The notes under the pieces are model-generated. The model was given only the letters and a program-made list of their open reading frames with translations. It searched no databases and had not been told where the DNA came from. A stretch of 64,000 nt of DNA from NCBI GenBank assembly GCA_036785705.1, contig JAWUZG010000056.1, positions 8,681,001 to 8,745,000 of the forward strand, in the 5' to 3' direction. Positions 22,742 to 36,900 of this stretch are shown here, one piece after another. Position 1 is the stretch's first letter. Every line of letters begins with the position of its first letter. The position numbers and the translations under genes were made by a program. This DNA is from Acanthornis magna (lineage: Eukaryota; Chordata; Aves; Passeriformes; Acanthizidae).

Positions 22742-25700
22742 GCTGGAAAGGGCCTGCCAAGGCAAACGCGGCAAGGCCCCATCATGGCTGCTCCCACACC
22801 TTTCTGATCTGGACACGCCACAGGGTTGGGCACCTCGGCCCCTGCCACCAGCTGCCATTTGGCCTAGTGTTAGGGTTGAGAGATCTAAAGAGACTCGAGC
22901 TCCTGGAACACTGGGGCTGGAAAGGGCCTGCCAAGGCCATCGCAGCAGTGCCCCAACATTGCTGCTCCTCCAACTGTCTGATAGGGAAAACCAAGGTACT
23001 GGGCTCGGGTAATTAACTAGGCTAGGGTTAGGGTTACGCCTAGGGTTAGGGTTAGGAGATCTAAAGAGCCTCGAGCTCCAGGAACACCAAAGATGGAAAG
23101 GGCCTGCCAAGGCAAATGCGGCAAAGCCCCAACATGGCTACTCCCACACCTTTCTGATCTGGACACGCCACATGGATGGGCACCTCGGCCCCTGCCACCA
23201 GCTGCCATTTGGCCTAGAGTTAGGGTTGAGAGATCTAAAGACCCTCGAGCTCTAGGAACACTGGGGCTGGAAAGGGCCTGCCAAGGCCATCGCAGCAGTG
23301 CCCCAACACTGCTGCTCCCACACCTTTCTGATAGGGAAAACCCAGGCATTGGGCTTGGATAAATAACTAGGTGTAGGGGTAGGGTTATGCCAAGGCTTAG
23401 CATTAGGAGATGTAAAGGGCCTCGAGCTCCAGGAACACCAGGGCTGGAAAGGGCCTGCCAAGGCAAACGCGGCAAGGCCCCATCATGGCTGCTCCCACAC
23501 CTTTCTGATCTGGACACGCCACAGGGTTCGGCACCTCGGCCCCTGCCACCAGCTGCCATTTGGCCTAGTGTTAGGGTTGAGAGATCTAAAGAGACTCGAG
23601 CTCCTGGAACACTGGGGCTGGAAAGGGCCTGCCAAGGCCATCGCAGCAGTGCCCCAACACTGCTGCTCCCACACCTTTCTGATAGGGAAAACCCAGGCAT
23701 TGGGCTTGGGTAAATAACTAGGTGTAGGCGTAGGAGTATGCATAGGCTTAGCATTAGGAGATCTAAAGGGCTTCGAGCTCCAGGAACACCAAAGCTGGAA
23801 AGGGCCTGCCAAGGCAAACGCGGCAAGGCCCCATCATGGCTGCTCCCACACCTTTCTGATCTGGACACGCCACAGGGTTGGGCACCTCGGCCCCTGCCAC
23901 CAGCTGCCATTTGGCCTAGTGTTAGGGTTGAGAGATCTAAAGAGACTCGAGCTCCTGGAACACTGGGGCTGGAAAGGGCCTGCCAAGGCCATCGCAGCAG
24001 TGCCCCAACATTGCTGCTCCCACACCTTTCTGATAGGGAAAACCCAGGCATTGGGCTTGGGTAAATAACTAGGTGTAGGGGTAGGGTTATGCCTAGGCTT
24101 AGCATTAGGAGATCTAAAGGGCCTCGAGCTCCAGGAACACCAGGGCTGGAAAGGGCCTGCCAAGGCAAATGCGGCAAGGCTCCATCATGCCTGCTCCCAC
24201 ACCTTTCTGATCTGGACACCCCACATGGCTGGGCACCTCAGCCCCTGCCACCAGCTGCCATTTGGCCTAGAGTTAGGGTTGAGAGACCTAAAGAGACTCG
24301 AGCTCTGGGAACACTGGGGCTGGAAAGGGCCTGCCAAGGCCATCGCAGCAGTGCCCTAACACTGCTGCTCCACACCTTTCTGATAGGGAAAACCCAGGCA
24401 TTGGGCTTGGGTAAATAACTAGGTGTAGGGGTAGGGTTATGGCAAGGCTTAGCATTAGGAGATCTAAAGGGCCTCGAGCTCCAGAAACACCAGGGCTGGA
24501 AAGGGCCTGCCAAGGCAAACGCGGCAAGGCCCCATCATGGCTGCTCCCACACCTTTCTGATCTGGACACGCCACAGGGTTGGGCACCTCGGCCCCTGCCA
24601 CCAGCTGCCATTTGGCCTAGTGTTAGGGTTGAGAGATCTAAAGAGACTCGAGCTCCTGGAACACTGGGGCTGGAAAGGGCCTGCCAAGGCCATCGCAGCA
24701 GTGCCCCAACATTGCCGCTCCTCCATCTTTCTGATAGGGAAAACCAAGGTACTGGGCTTGGGTAATTAACTAGGCTAGGGTTAGGGTTACGCCTAGGGTT
24801 AGGGTTAGGAGATCTAAAGGGTCTCGAGCTCCAGGAACACCAGGGCTGGAAAGGGCCTGCCAAGGCAAACGCGGCAAGGCCCCATCATGGCTGCTCCCAC
24901 ACCTTTCTGATCTGGACACCCCACATGGGTGGGCACCTCAGCCCCGGCCACCAGCTGCCATTTGGCCTAGTGTTAGGGTTGAGAGATCTAAAGAGACTCG
25001 AGCTCCTGGAACACTGGGGCTGGAAAGGGCCTGCCAAGGCCATCGCAGCAGTGCCCCAACATTGCTGCTCCCACACCTTTCTGATAGGGAAAACCCAGGC
25101 ATTGGGCTTGGGTAAATAACTAGGTGTAGGGGTAGGGTTATGCCTAGGCTTAGCATTAGGAGATCTAAAGGGCCTCGAGCTCCAGGAACACCAAAGCTGG
25201 AAAGGGCCTGCCAAGGCAAACGCGGCAAGACCCCATCATGGCTGCTCCCACACCTTTCTGATCTGGACACCCCACATGGGTGGGCACCTCGGCCCCGGCC
25301 ACCAGCTGCCATTTGGCCTAGAGTTAGGGTTGAGAGATTTAAAGAGTTACAAGCTCTGGGAACACTGGGGCTGGAAAGGGCCTGCCAAGGCCATCGCAGC
25401 AGTGCCCCAACACTGCTGCTGCCGCACCTTTCTGGTAGGGAAAACCCAGGCATTGGGCTTGGCTAAATAACTAGGTGTAGGCGTAGGAGTATGCCTAGGC
25501 TTAGCATTAGGAGATCTAAAGGGCCTCGAGCTCCAGGAACACCAAAGCTGGAAAGGGCCTGCCAAGGCAAACGCGGCAAGACCCCATCATGGCTGCTCCC
25601 ACACCTTTCTGATCTGGACACCCCACATGGGTGGGCACCTCGGCCCCGGCCACCAGCTGCCATTTGGCCTAGAGTTAGGGTTGAGAGATTTAAAGAGTTA

Positions 25701-27300
25701 CAAGCTCCGGGAACACTGGGGCTGGAAAGGGCCTGCCAAGGCCATTGCAACAGTGCCCCAACATTGCTGCTCCTCCATCTTTCTGATAGGGAAAACCTAG
25801 GTACTGGGCTAAGGGAAATTAACTAGGCTAGGGTTAGGGTTACGCCTAGGGTTAGGGTTAGGAGATCTAAAGGGCCTCGAGCTCCAGGAACACCAGGGCT
25901 GGAAAGGGCCTGCCAAGGCAAACGCGGCAAGGCCCCATCATGGCTGCTCCCACACCTTTCTGATCTGGACACGCCACAGGGTTGGGCACCTCGGCCCCTG
26001 CCACCAGCTGCCATTTGGCCTAGTGTTAGGGTTGAGAGATCTAAAGAGACTCGAGCTCCTGGAACACTGGGGCTGGAAAGGGCCTGCCAAGGCCATCGCA
26101 GCAGTGCCCCAACATTGCTGCTCCTCCATCTGTCTGATAGGGAAAACCAAGGTACTGGGCTCGGGTAATTAACTAGGCTAGGGTTAGGGTTACGCCTAGG
26201 GTTAGGGTTAGGAGATCTAAAGAGCCTCGAGCTCCAGGAACACCAAAGATGGAAAGGGCCTGCCAAGGCAAACGCGGCAAAGCCCCAACATGGCTACTCC
26301 CACACCTTTCTGATCTGGACACGCCACATGGATGGGCACCTCGGCCCCTGCCACCAGCTGCCATTTGGCCTAGAGTTAGGGTTGAGAGATCTAAAGACCC
26401 TCGAGCTCTAGGAACACTGGGGCTGGAAAGGGCCTGCCAAGGCCATCGCAGCAGTGCCCCAACATTGCTGCTCCCACACCTTTCTGATAGGGAAAACCCA
26501 GGCATTGGGCTTGGGTAAATAACTAGGTGTAGGGGTAGGGTTATGCCTAGGCTTAGCATTAGGAGATCTAAAGGGCCTCGAGCTCCAGGAACACCAAAGC
26601 TGGAAAGGGCCTGCCAAGGCAAACGCGGCAAGACCCCATCATGGCTGCTCCCACACCTTTCTGATCTGGACACCCCACATGGGTGGGCACCTCGGCCCCG
26701 GCCACCAGCTGCCATTTGGCCTAGAGTTAGGGTTGAGAGATTTAAAGAGTTACAAGCTCTGGGAACACTGGGGCTGGAAAGGGCCTGCCAAGGCCATCGC
26801 AGCAGTGCCCCAACACTGCTGCTCCCACACCTTTCTGATAGGGAAAACCCAGGCATTGGGCTTGGATAAATAACTAGGTGTAGGGGTAGGGTTATGCCAA
26901 GGCTTAGCATTAGGAGATGTAAAGGGCCTCGAGCTCCAGGAACACCAGGGCTGGAAAGGGCCTGCCAAGGCAAACGCGGCAAGGCCCCATCATGGCTGCT
27001 CCCACACCTTTCTGATCTGGACACGCCACAGGGTTGGGCACCTCGGCCCCTGCCACCAGCTGCCATTTGGCCTAGTGTTAGGGTTGAGAGATCTAAAGAG
27101 ACTCGAGCTCCTGGAACACTGGGGCTGGAAAGGGCCTGCCAAGGCCATCGCAGCAGTGCCCCAACACTGCTGCTCCCACACCTTTCTGATAGGGAAAACC
27201 CAGGCATTGGGCTTGGGTAAATAACTAGGTGTAGGCGTAGGAGTATGCATAGGCTTAGCATTAGGAGATCTAAAGGGCTTCGAGCTCCAGGAACACCAAA
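22742..27300 (+). repeat. 13-unit tandem duplication, left copy
   Basis: This 4,559-bp segment is followed directly by a nearly identical 4,560-bp copy at 27,301-31,860; similarity runs on to about 32,087. The one difference I noticed is a missing c in gctgctccacacc at about 24,366-24,378, where the right copy has gctgctcccacacc. Shared rarities include cacagggttcggcacc (about 23,521 and 28,080), ttatggcaaggc (24,438 and 28,998) and ctgccgcacc (25,420 and 29,980). Confidence 0.88.
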
Positions 27301-30300
27301 GCTGGAAAGGGCCTGCCAAGGCAAACGCGGCAAGGCCCCATCATGGCTGCTCCCACACCTTTCTGATCTGGACACGCCACAGGGTTGGGCACCTCGGCCC
27401 CTGCCACCAGCTGCCATTTGGCCTAGTGTTAGGGTTGAGAGATCTAAAGAGACTCGAGCTCCTGGAACACTGGGGCTGGAAAGGGCCTGCCAAGGCCATC
27501 GCAGCAGTGCCCCAACATTGCTGCTCCTCCAACTGTCTGATAGGGAAAACCAAGGTACTGGGCTCGGGTAATTAACTAGGCTAGGGTTAGGGTTACGCCT
27601 AGGGTTAGGGTTAGGAGATCTAAAGAGCCTCGAGCTCCAGGAACACCAAAGATGGAAAGGGCCTGCCAAGGCAAATGCGGCAAAGCCCCAACATGGCTAC
27701 TCCCACACCTTTCTGATCTGGACACGCCACATGGATGGGCACCTCGGCCCCTGCCACCAGCTGCCATTTGGCCTAGAGTTAGGGTTGAGAGATCTAAAGA
27801 CCCTCGAGCTCTAGGAACACTGGGGCTGGAAAGGGCCTGCCAAGGCCATCGCAGCAGTGCCCCAACACTGCTGCTCCCACACCTTTCTGATAGGGAAAAC
27901 CCAGGCATTGGGCTTGGATAAATAACTAGGTGTAGGGGTAGGGTTATGCCAAGGCTTAGCATTAGGAGATGTAAAGGGCCTCGAGCTCCAGGAACACCAG
28001 GGCTGGAAAGGGCCTGCCAAGGCAAACGCGGCAAGGCCCCATCATGGCTGCTCCCACACCTTTCTGATCTGGACACGCCACAGGGTTCGGCACCTCGGCC
28101 CCTGCCACCAGCTGCCATTTGGCCTAGTGTTAGGGTTGAGAGATCTAAAGAGACTCGAGCTCCTGGAACACTGGGGCTGGAAAGGGCCTGCCAAGGCCAT
28201 CGCAGCAGTGCCCCAACACTGCTGCTCCCACACCTTTCTGATAGGGAAAACCCAGGCATTGGGCTTGGGTAAATAACTAGGTGTAGGCGTAGGAGTATGC
28301 ATAGGCTTAGCATTAGGAGATCTAAAGGGCTTCGAGCTCCAGGAACACCAAAGCTGGAAAGGGCCTGCCAAGGCAAACGCGGCAAGGCCCCATCATGGCT
28401 GCTCCCACACCTTTCTGATCTGGACACGCCACAGGGTTGGGCACCTCGGCCCCTGCCACCAGCTGCCATTTGGCCTAGTGTTAGGGTTGAGAGATCTAAA
28501 GAGACTCGAGCTCCTGGAACACTGGGGCTGGAAAGGGCCTGCCAAGGCCATCGCAGCAGTGCCCCAACATTGCTGCTCCCACACCTTTCTGATAGGGAAA
28601 ACCCAGGCATTGGGCTTGGGTAAATAACTAGGTGTAGGGGTAGGGTTATGCCTAGGCTTAGCATTAGGAGATCTAAAGGGCCTCGAGCTCCAGGAACACC
28701 AGGGCTGGAAAGGGCCTGCCAAGGCAAATGCGGCAAGGCTCCATCATGCCTGCTCCCACACCTTTCTGATCTGGACACCCCACATGGCTGGGCACCTCAG
28801 CCCCTGCCACCAGCTGCCATTTGGCCTAGAGTTAGGGTTGAGAGACCTAAAGAGACTCGAGCTCTGGGAACACTGGGGCTGGAAAGGGCCTGCCAAGGCC
28901 ATCGCAGCAGTGCCCTAACACTGCTGCTCCCACACCTTTCTGATAGGGAAAACCCAGGCATTGGGCTTGGGTAAATAACTAGGTGTAGGGGTAGGGTTAT
29001 GGCAAGGCTTAGCATTAGGAGATCTAAAGGGCCTCGAGCTCCAGAAACACCAGGGCTGGAAAGGGCCTGCCAAGGCAAACGCGGCAAGGCCCCATCATGG
29101 CTGCTCCCACACCTTTCTGATCTGGACACGCCACAGGGTTGGGCACCTCGGCCCCTGCCACCAGCTGCCATTTGGCCTAGTGTTAGGGTTGAGAGATCTA
29201 AAGAGACTCGAGCTCCTGGAACACTGGGGCTGGAAAGGGCCTGCCAAGGCCATCGCAGCAGTGCCCCAACATTGCCGCTCCTCCATCTTTCTGATAGGGA
29301 AAACCAAGGTACTGGGCTTGGGTAATTAACTAGGCTAGGGTTAGGGTTACGCCTAGGGTTAGGGTTAGGAGATCTAAAGGGTCTCGAGCTCCAGGAACAC
29401 CAGGGCTGGAAAGGGCCTGCCAAGGCAAACGCGGCAAGGCCCCATCATGGCTGCTCCCACACCTTTCTGATCTGGACACCCCACATGGGTGGGCACCTCA
29501 GCCCCGGCCACCAGCTGCCATTTGGCCTAGTGTTAGGGTTGAGAGATCTAAAGAGACTCGAGCTCCTGGAACACTGGGGCTGGAAAGGGCCTGCCAAGGC
29601 CATCGCAGCAGTGCCCCAACATTGCTGCTCCCACACCTTTCTGATAGGGAAAACCCAGGCATTGGGCTTGGGTAAATAACTAGGTGTAGGGGTAGGGTTA
29701 TGCCTAGGCTTAGCATTAGGAGATCTAAAGGGCCTCGAGCTCCAGGAACACCAAAGCTGGAAAGGGCCTGCCAAGGCAAACGCGGCAAGACCCCATCATG
29801 GCTGCTCCCACACCTTTCTGATCTGGACACCCCACATGGGTGGGCACCTCGGCCCCGGCCACCAGCTGCCATTTGGCCTAGAGTTAGGGTTGAGAGATTT
29901 AAAGAGTTACAAGCTCTGGGAACACTGGGGCTGGAAAGGGCCTGCCAAGGCCATCGCAGCAGTGCCCCAACACTGCTGCTGCCGCACCTTTCTGGTAGGG
30001 AAAACCCAGGCATTGGGCTTGGCTAAATAACTAGGTGTAGGCGTAGGAGTATGCCTAGGCTTAGCATTAGGAGATCTAAAGGGCCTCGAGCTCCAGGAAC
30101 ACCAAAGCTGGAAAGGGCCTGCCAAGGCAAACGCGGCAAGACCCCATCATGGCTGCTCCCACACCTTTCTGATCTGGACACCCCACATGGGTGGGCACCT
30201 CGGCCCCGGCCACCAGCTGCCATTTGGCCTAGAGTTAGGGTTGAGAGATTTAAAGAGTTACAAGCTCCGGGAACACTGGGGCTGGAAAGGGCCTGCCAAG

Positions 30301-31860
30301 GCCATTGCAACAGTGCCCCAACATTGCTGCTCCTCCATCTTTCTGATAGGGAAAACCTAGGTACTGGGCTAAGGGAAATTAACTAGGCTAGGGTTAGGGT
30401 TACGCCTAGGGTTAGGGTTAGGAGATCTAAAGGGCCTCGAGCTCCAGGAACACCAGGGCTGGAAAGGGCCTGCCAAGGCAAACGCGGCAAGGCCCCATCA
30501 TGGCTGCTCCCACACCTTTCTGATCTGGACACGCCACAGGGTTGGGCACCTCGGCCCCTGCCACCAGCTGCCATTTGGCCTAGTGTTAGGGTTGAGAGAT
30601 CTAAAGAGACTCGAGCTCCTGGAACACTGGGGCTGGAAAGGGCCTGCCAAGGCCATCGCAGCAGTGCCCCAACATTGCTGCTCCTCCATCTGTCTGATAG
30701 GGAAAACCAAGGTACTGGGCTCGGGTAATTAACTAGGCTAGGGTTAGGGTTACGCCTAGGGTTAGGGTTAGGAGATCTAAAGAGCCTCGAGCTCCAGGAA
30801 CACCAAAGATGGAAAGGGCCTGCCAAGGCAAACGCGGCAAAGCCCCAACATGGCTACTCCCACACCTTTCTGATCTGGACACGCCACATGGATGGGCACC
30901 TCGGCCCCTGCCACCAGCTGCCATTTGGCCTAGAGTTAGGGTTGAGAGATCTAAAGACCCTCGAGCTCTAGGAACACTGGGGCTGGAAAGGGCCTGCCAA
31001 GGCCATCGCAGCAGTGCCCCAACATTGCTGCTCCCACACCTTTCTGATAGGGAAAACCCAGGCATTGGGCTTGGGTAAATAACTAGGTGTAGGGGTAGGG
31101 TTATGCCTAGGCTTAGCATTAGGAGATCTAAAGGGCCTCGAGCTCCAGGAACACCAAAGCTGGAAAGGGCCTGCCAAGGCAAACGCGGCAAGACCCCATC
31201 ATGGCTGCTCCCACACCTTTCTGATCTGGACACCCCACATGGGTGGGCACCTCGGCCCCGGCCACCAGCTGCCATTTGGCCTAGAGTTAGGGTTGAGAGA
31301 TTTAAAGAGTTACAAGCTCTGGGAACACTGGGGCTGGAAAGGGCCTGCCAAGGCCATCGCAGCAGTGCCCCAACACTGCTGCTCCCACACCTTTCTGATA
31401 GGGAAAACCCAGGCATTGGGCTTGGATAAATAACTAGGTGTAGGGGTAGGGTTATGCCAAGGCTTAGCATTAGGAGATGTAAAGGGCCTCGAGCTCCAGG
31501 AACACCAGGGCTGGAAAGGGCCTGCCAAGGCAAACGCGGCAAGGCCCCATCATGGCTGCTCCCACACCTTTCTGATCTGGACACGCCACAGGGTTGGGCA
31601 CCTCGGCCCCTGCCACCAGCTGCCATTTGGCCTAGTGTTAGGGTTGAGAGATCTAAAGAGACTCGAGCTCCTGGAACACTGGGGCTGGAAAGGGCCTGCC
31701 AAGGCCATCGCAGCAGTGCCCCAACACTGCTGCTCCCACACCTTTCTGATAGGGAAAACCCAGGCATTGGGCTTGGGTAAATAACTAGGTGTAGGCGTAG
31801 GAGTATGCATAGGCTTAGCATTAGGAGATCTAAAGGGCTTCGAGCTCCAGGAACACCAAA
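27301..31860 (+). repeat. 13-unit tandem duplication, right copy
   Basis: This is the second copy of the 13-unit block. The left boundary is seen as the change from ccaaagctgg at the junction, against ccagggctgg at the corresponding place at about 22,740. The longest open frame of the window (30,733-32,286, minus, 517 codons) lies across its right part; it is a run of B units and not a gene. Confidence 0.88.
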
Positions 31861-33955
31861 GCTGGAAAGGGCCTGCCAAGGCAAACGCGGCAAGGCCCCA
31901 TCATGGCTGCTCCCACACCTTTCTGATCTGGACACGCCACAGGGTTGGGCACCTCGGCCCCTGCCACCAGCTGCCATTTGGCCTAGTGTTAGGGTTGAGA
32001 GATCTAAAGAGACTCGAGCTCCTGGAACACTGGGGCTGGAAAGGGCCTGCCAAGGCCATCGCAGCAGTGCCCCAACATTGCTGCTCCCACACCTTTCTGA
32101 TAGGGAAAACCCAGGCATTGGGCTTGGGTAAATAACTAGGTGTAGGGGTAGGGTTATGCCTAGGCTTAGCATTAGGAGATCTAAAGGGCCTCGAGCTCCA
32201 GGAACACCAGGGCTGGAAAGGGCCTGCCAAGGCAAATGCGGCAAGGCTCCATCATGCCTGCTCCCACACCTTTCTGATCTGGACACCCCACATGGATGGG
32301 CACCTCAGCCCCTGCCACCAGCTGCCATTTGGCCTAGAGTTAGGGTTGAGAGACCTAAAGAGACTCGAGCTCCTGGAACACTGGGGATGGAAAGGGCCTG
32401 CCAAGGCCATCGCAGCAGTGCCCTAACACTGCTGCTCCCACACCTTTCTGATAGGGAAAACCCAGGCATTGGGCTTGGGTAAATAACTAGGTGTAGGGGT
32501 AGGGTTATGCCAAGGCTTAGCATTAGGAGATCTAAAGGGCCTCGAGCTCCAGAAACACCAGGGCTGGAAAGGGCCTGCCAAGGCAAACGCGGCAAGGCCC
32601 CATCATGGCTGCTCCCACACCTTTCTGATCTGGACACGCCACAGGGTTGGGCACCTCGGCCCCTGCCACCAGCTGCCATTTGGCCTAGTGTTAGGGTTGA
32701 GAGATCTAAAGAGACTCGAGCTCCTGGAACACTGGGGCTGGAAAGGGCCTGCCAAGGCCATCGCAGCAGTGCCCCAACATTGCCGCTCCTCCATCTTTCT
32801 GATAGGGAAAACCAAGGTACTGGGCTTGGGTAATTAACTAGGCTAGGGTTAGGGTTACGCCTAGGGTTAGGGTTAGGAGATCTAAAGGGTCTCGAGCTCC
32901 AGGAACACCAGGGCTGGAAAGGGCCTGCCAAGGCAAACGCGGCAAGGCCCCATCATGGCTGCTCCCACACCTTTCTGATCTGGACACCCCACATGGGTGG
33001 GCACCTCAGCCCCGGCCACCAGCTGCCATTTGGCCTAGTGTTAGGGTTGAGAGATCTAAAGAGACTCGAGCTCCTGGAACACTGGGGCTGGAAAGGGCCT
33101 GCCAAGGCCATCGCAGCAGTGCCCCAACATTGCTGCTCCCACACCTTTCTGATAGGGAAAACCCAGGCATTGGGCTTGGGTAAATAACTAGGTGTAGGGG
33201 TAGGGTTATGCCTAGGCTTAGCATTAGGAGATCTAAAGGGCCTCGAGCTCCAGGAACACCAAAGCTGGAAAGGGCCTGCCAAGGCAAACGCGGCAAGACC
33301 CCATCATGGCTGCTCCCACACCTTTCTGATCTGGACACCCCACATGGGTGGGCACCTCGGCCCCGGCCACCAGCTGCCATTTGGCCTAGAGTTAGGGTTG
33401 AGAGATTTAAAGAGTTACAAGCTCTGGGAACACTGGGGCTGGAAAGGGCCTGCCAAGGCCATCGCAGCAGTGCCCCAATACTGCTGCTCCCACACCTTTC
33501 TGGTAGGGAAAACCCAGGCATTGGGCTTGGCTAAATAACTAGGTGTAGGCGTAGGAGTATGCCTAGGCTTAGCATTAGGAGATCTAAAGGGCCTCGAGCT
33601 CCAGGAACACCAAAGCTGGAAAGGGCCTGCCAAGGCAAACGCGGCAAGACCCCATCATGGCTGCTCCCACACCTTTCTGATCTGGACACCCCACATGGGT
33701 GGGCACCTCGGCCCCGGCCACCAGCTGCCATTTGGCCTAGAGTTAGGGTTGAGAGATTTAAAGAGTTACAAGCTCCGGGAACACTGGGGCTGGAAAGGGC
33801 CTGCCAAGGCCATTGCAACAGTGCCCCAACATTGCTGCTCCTCCATCTTTCTGATAGGGAAAACCTAGGTACTGGGCTAAGGGAAATTAACTAGGCTAGG
33901 GTTAGGGTTACGCCTAGGGTTAGGGTTAGGAGATCTAAAGGGCCTCGAGCTCCAG
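31861..33955 (+). repeat. Truncated repeat of the 13-unit block
   Basis: After about 32,087 the sequence follows the pattern of 28.58 kb onward (offset about 3,508 bp, 10 units), so three units of the 13-unit block are skipped. Point differences set it apart, for example catggatgggcacctcagcc near 32,290, ctggggatgg near 32,381 and cccaatactgctgctcccac near 33,475. R is at 32,887 and A2 near 33,888. Confidence 0.78.
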
Positions 33956-36900
33956 GAACACCAGGGCTGGAAAGGGCCTGCCAAGGCAAACGCGGCAAGG
34001 CCCCATCATGGCTGCTCCCACACCTTTCTGATCTGGACACGCCACAGGGTTGGGCACCTCGGCCCCTGCCACCAGCTGCCATTTGGCCTAGTGTTAGGGT
34101 TGAGAGATCTAAAGAGACTCGAGCTCCTGGAACACTGGGGCTGGAAAGGGCCTGCCAAGGCCATCGCAGCAGTGCCCCAACATTGCTGCTCCTCCATCTG
34201 TCTGATAGGGAAAACCAAGGTACTGGGCTCGGGTAATTAACTAGGCTAGGGTTAGGGTTACGCCTAGGGTTAGGGTTAGGAGATCTAAAGAGCCTCGAGC
34301 TCCAGGAACACCAAAGATGGAAAGGGCCTGCCAAGGCAAACGCGGCAAAGCCCCAACATGGCTACTCCCACACCTTTCTGATCTGGACACGCCACATGGA
34401 TGGGCACCTCGGCCCCTGCCACCAGCTGCCATTTGGCCTAGAGTTAGGGTTGAGAGATCTAAAGACCCTCGAGCTCTAGGAACACTGGGGCTGGAAAGGG
34501 CCTGCCAAGGCCATCACAGCAGTGCCCCAACACTGCTGCTCCCACACCTTTCTGATAGGGAAAACCCAGGCATTGGGCTTGGGTAAATAACTAGGTGTAG
34601 GGGTAGGGTTATGCCAAGGCTTAGCATTAGGAGATGTAAAGGGCCTCGAGCTCCAGGAACACCAGGGCTGGAAAGGGCCTGCCAAGGCAAACGCGGCAAG
34701 GCCCCATCATGGCTGCTCCCACACCTTTCTGATCTGGAGACGCCACAGGGTTGGGCACCTCAGCCCCTGCCACCAGCTGCCATTTGGCCTAGTGTTAGGG
34801 TTGAGAGATCTAAAGAGACTCGAGCTCCTGGAACACTGGGGCTGGAAAGGGCCTGCCAAGGCCATCGCAGCAGTGCCCCAACACTGCTGCTCCCACACCT
34901 TTCTGATAGGGAAAACCCAGGCATTGGGCTTGGGTAAATAACTAGGTGTAGGCGTAGGAGTATGCCTAGGCTTAGCATTAGGAGATCTAAAGGGCTTCGA
35001 GCTCCAGGAACACCAAAGCTGGAAAGGGCCTGCCAAGGCAAACGCGGCAAGGCCCCATCATGGCTGCTCCCACACCTTTCTGATCTGGACACGCCACAGG
35101 GTTGGGCACCTCGGCCCCTGCCACCAGCTGCCATTTGGCCTAGTGTTAGGGTTGAGAGATCTAAAGAGACTCGAGCTCCTGGAACACTGGGGCTGGAAAG
35201 GGCCTGCCAAGGCCATCGCAACAGTGCCCCAACATTGCTGCTCCTCCATCTTTCTGATAGGGAAAACCCTGGTAATGGGCTCGGCTAATTAACTAGGCTA
35301 GGGTTAGGGTTACGCCTAGGGTTAGGGTTAGGAGATCTAAAGGGCCTCGAGCTCCAGGAACACCAGGGCTGGAAAGGGCCTGCCAAGGCAAATGCGGCAA
35401 GGCTCCATCATGGCTGCTCCCACACCTTTCTGATCTGGACACCCCACATGGCTGGGCACCTCAGCCCCTGCCACCAGCTGCCATTTGGCCTAGTGTTAGG
35501 GTTGAGAGACCTAAAGAGACTCGAGCTCTGGGAACACTGGGGCTGGAAAGGGCCTGCCAAGGCCATCGCAGCAGTGCCCTAACACTGCTGCTCCCACACC
35601 TTTCTGATAGGGAAAACCCAGGCATTGGGCTTGGGTAAATAACTAGGTGTAGGGGTAGGGTTATGCCAAGGCTTAGCATTAGGAGATCTAAAGGGCCTCG
35701 AGCTCCAGAAACACCAGGGCTGGAAAGGGCCTGCCAAGGCAAACGCGGCAAGGCCCCATCATGGCTGCTCCCACACCTTTCTGATCTGGACACGCCACAG
35801 GGTTGGGCACCTCGGCCCCTGCCACCAGCTGCCATTTGGCCTAGTGTTAGGGTTGAGAGATCTAAAGAGACTCGAGCTCCTGGAACACTGGGGCTGGAAA
35901 GGGCCTGCCAAGGCCATCGCAGCAGTGCCCCAACATTGCCGCTCCTCCATCTTTCTGATAGGGAAAACCAAGGTACTGGGCTTGGGTAATTAACTAGGCT
36001 AGGGTTAGGGTTACGCCTAGGGTTAGGGTTAGGAGATCTAAAGGGTCTCGAGCTCCAGGAACACCAGGGCTGGAAAGGGCCTGCCAAGGCAAACGCGGCA
36101 AGGCCCCATCATGGCTGCTCCCACACCTTTCTGATCTGGACACCCCACATGGGTGGGCACCTCAGCCCCGGCCACCAGCTGCCATTTGGCCTAGTGTTAG
36201 GGTTGAGAGATCTAAAGAGACTCGAGCTCCTGGAACACTGGGGCTGGAAAGGGCCTGCCAAGGCCATCGCAGCAGTGCCCCAACATTGCTGCTGCCACAC
36301 CTTTCTGATAGGGAAAACCCAGGCATTGGGCTTGGGTAAATAACTAGGTGTAGGGGTAGGGTTATGCCTAGGCTTAGCATTAGGAGATCTAAAGGGCCTC
36401 GAGCTCCAGGAACACCAAAGCTGGAAAGGGCCTGCCAAGGCAAATGCGGCAAGGCTCCATCATGCCTGCTCTCACACCTTTCTGATCTGGACACCCCACA
36501 TGGCTGGGCACCTCAGCCCCTGCCACCAGCTGCCATTTGGCCTAGAGTTAGGGTTGAGAGACCTAAAGAGACTCGAGCTCCTGGAACACTGGGGCTGGAA
36601 AGGGCCTGCCAAGGCCATCGCAGCAGTGCCCTAACACTGCTGCTGCCACACCTTTCTGATAGGGAAAACCCAGGCATTGGGCTTGGGTAAATAACTAGGT
36701 GTAGGGGTAGGGTTATGCCTAGGCTTAGCATTAGGAGATCTAAAGGGCCTCGAGCTCCAGGAACACCAGGGCTGGAAAGGGCCTGCCAAGGCAAACGCGG
36801 CAAGGCCCCATCATGGCTGCTCCCACACCTTTCTGATCTGGACACCCCACATGGGTGGGCACCTCGGCCCCTGCCACCAGCTGCCATTTGGCCTAGAGTT

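Noticed and set aside
30733..32286. 517-codon open frame on the minus strand, with similar 400-500-codon frames at 3,390-4,721, 19,159-20,361, 23,017-24,219, 26,173-27,669, 27,576-28,778 and 55,282-56,778
   Set aside because: The products are tandem 117-residue repeats produced by 351-bp satellite units. Frames end wherever an A tail or a 350-bp unit occurs, other frames are open at the same place, and no start context, domain or codon signal is visible.
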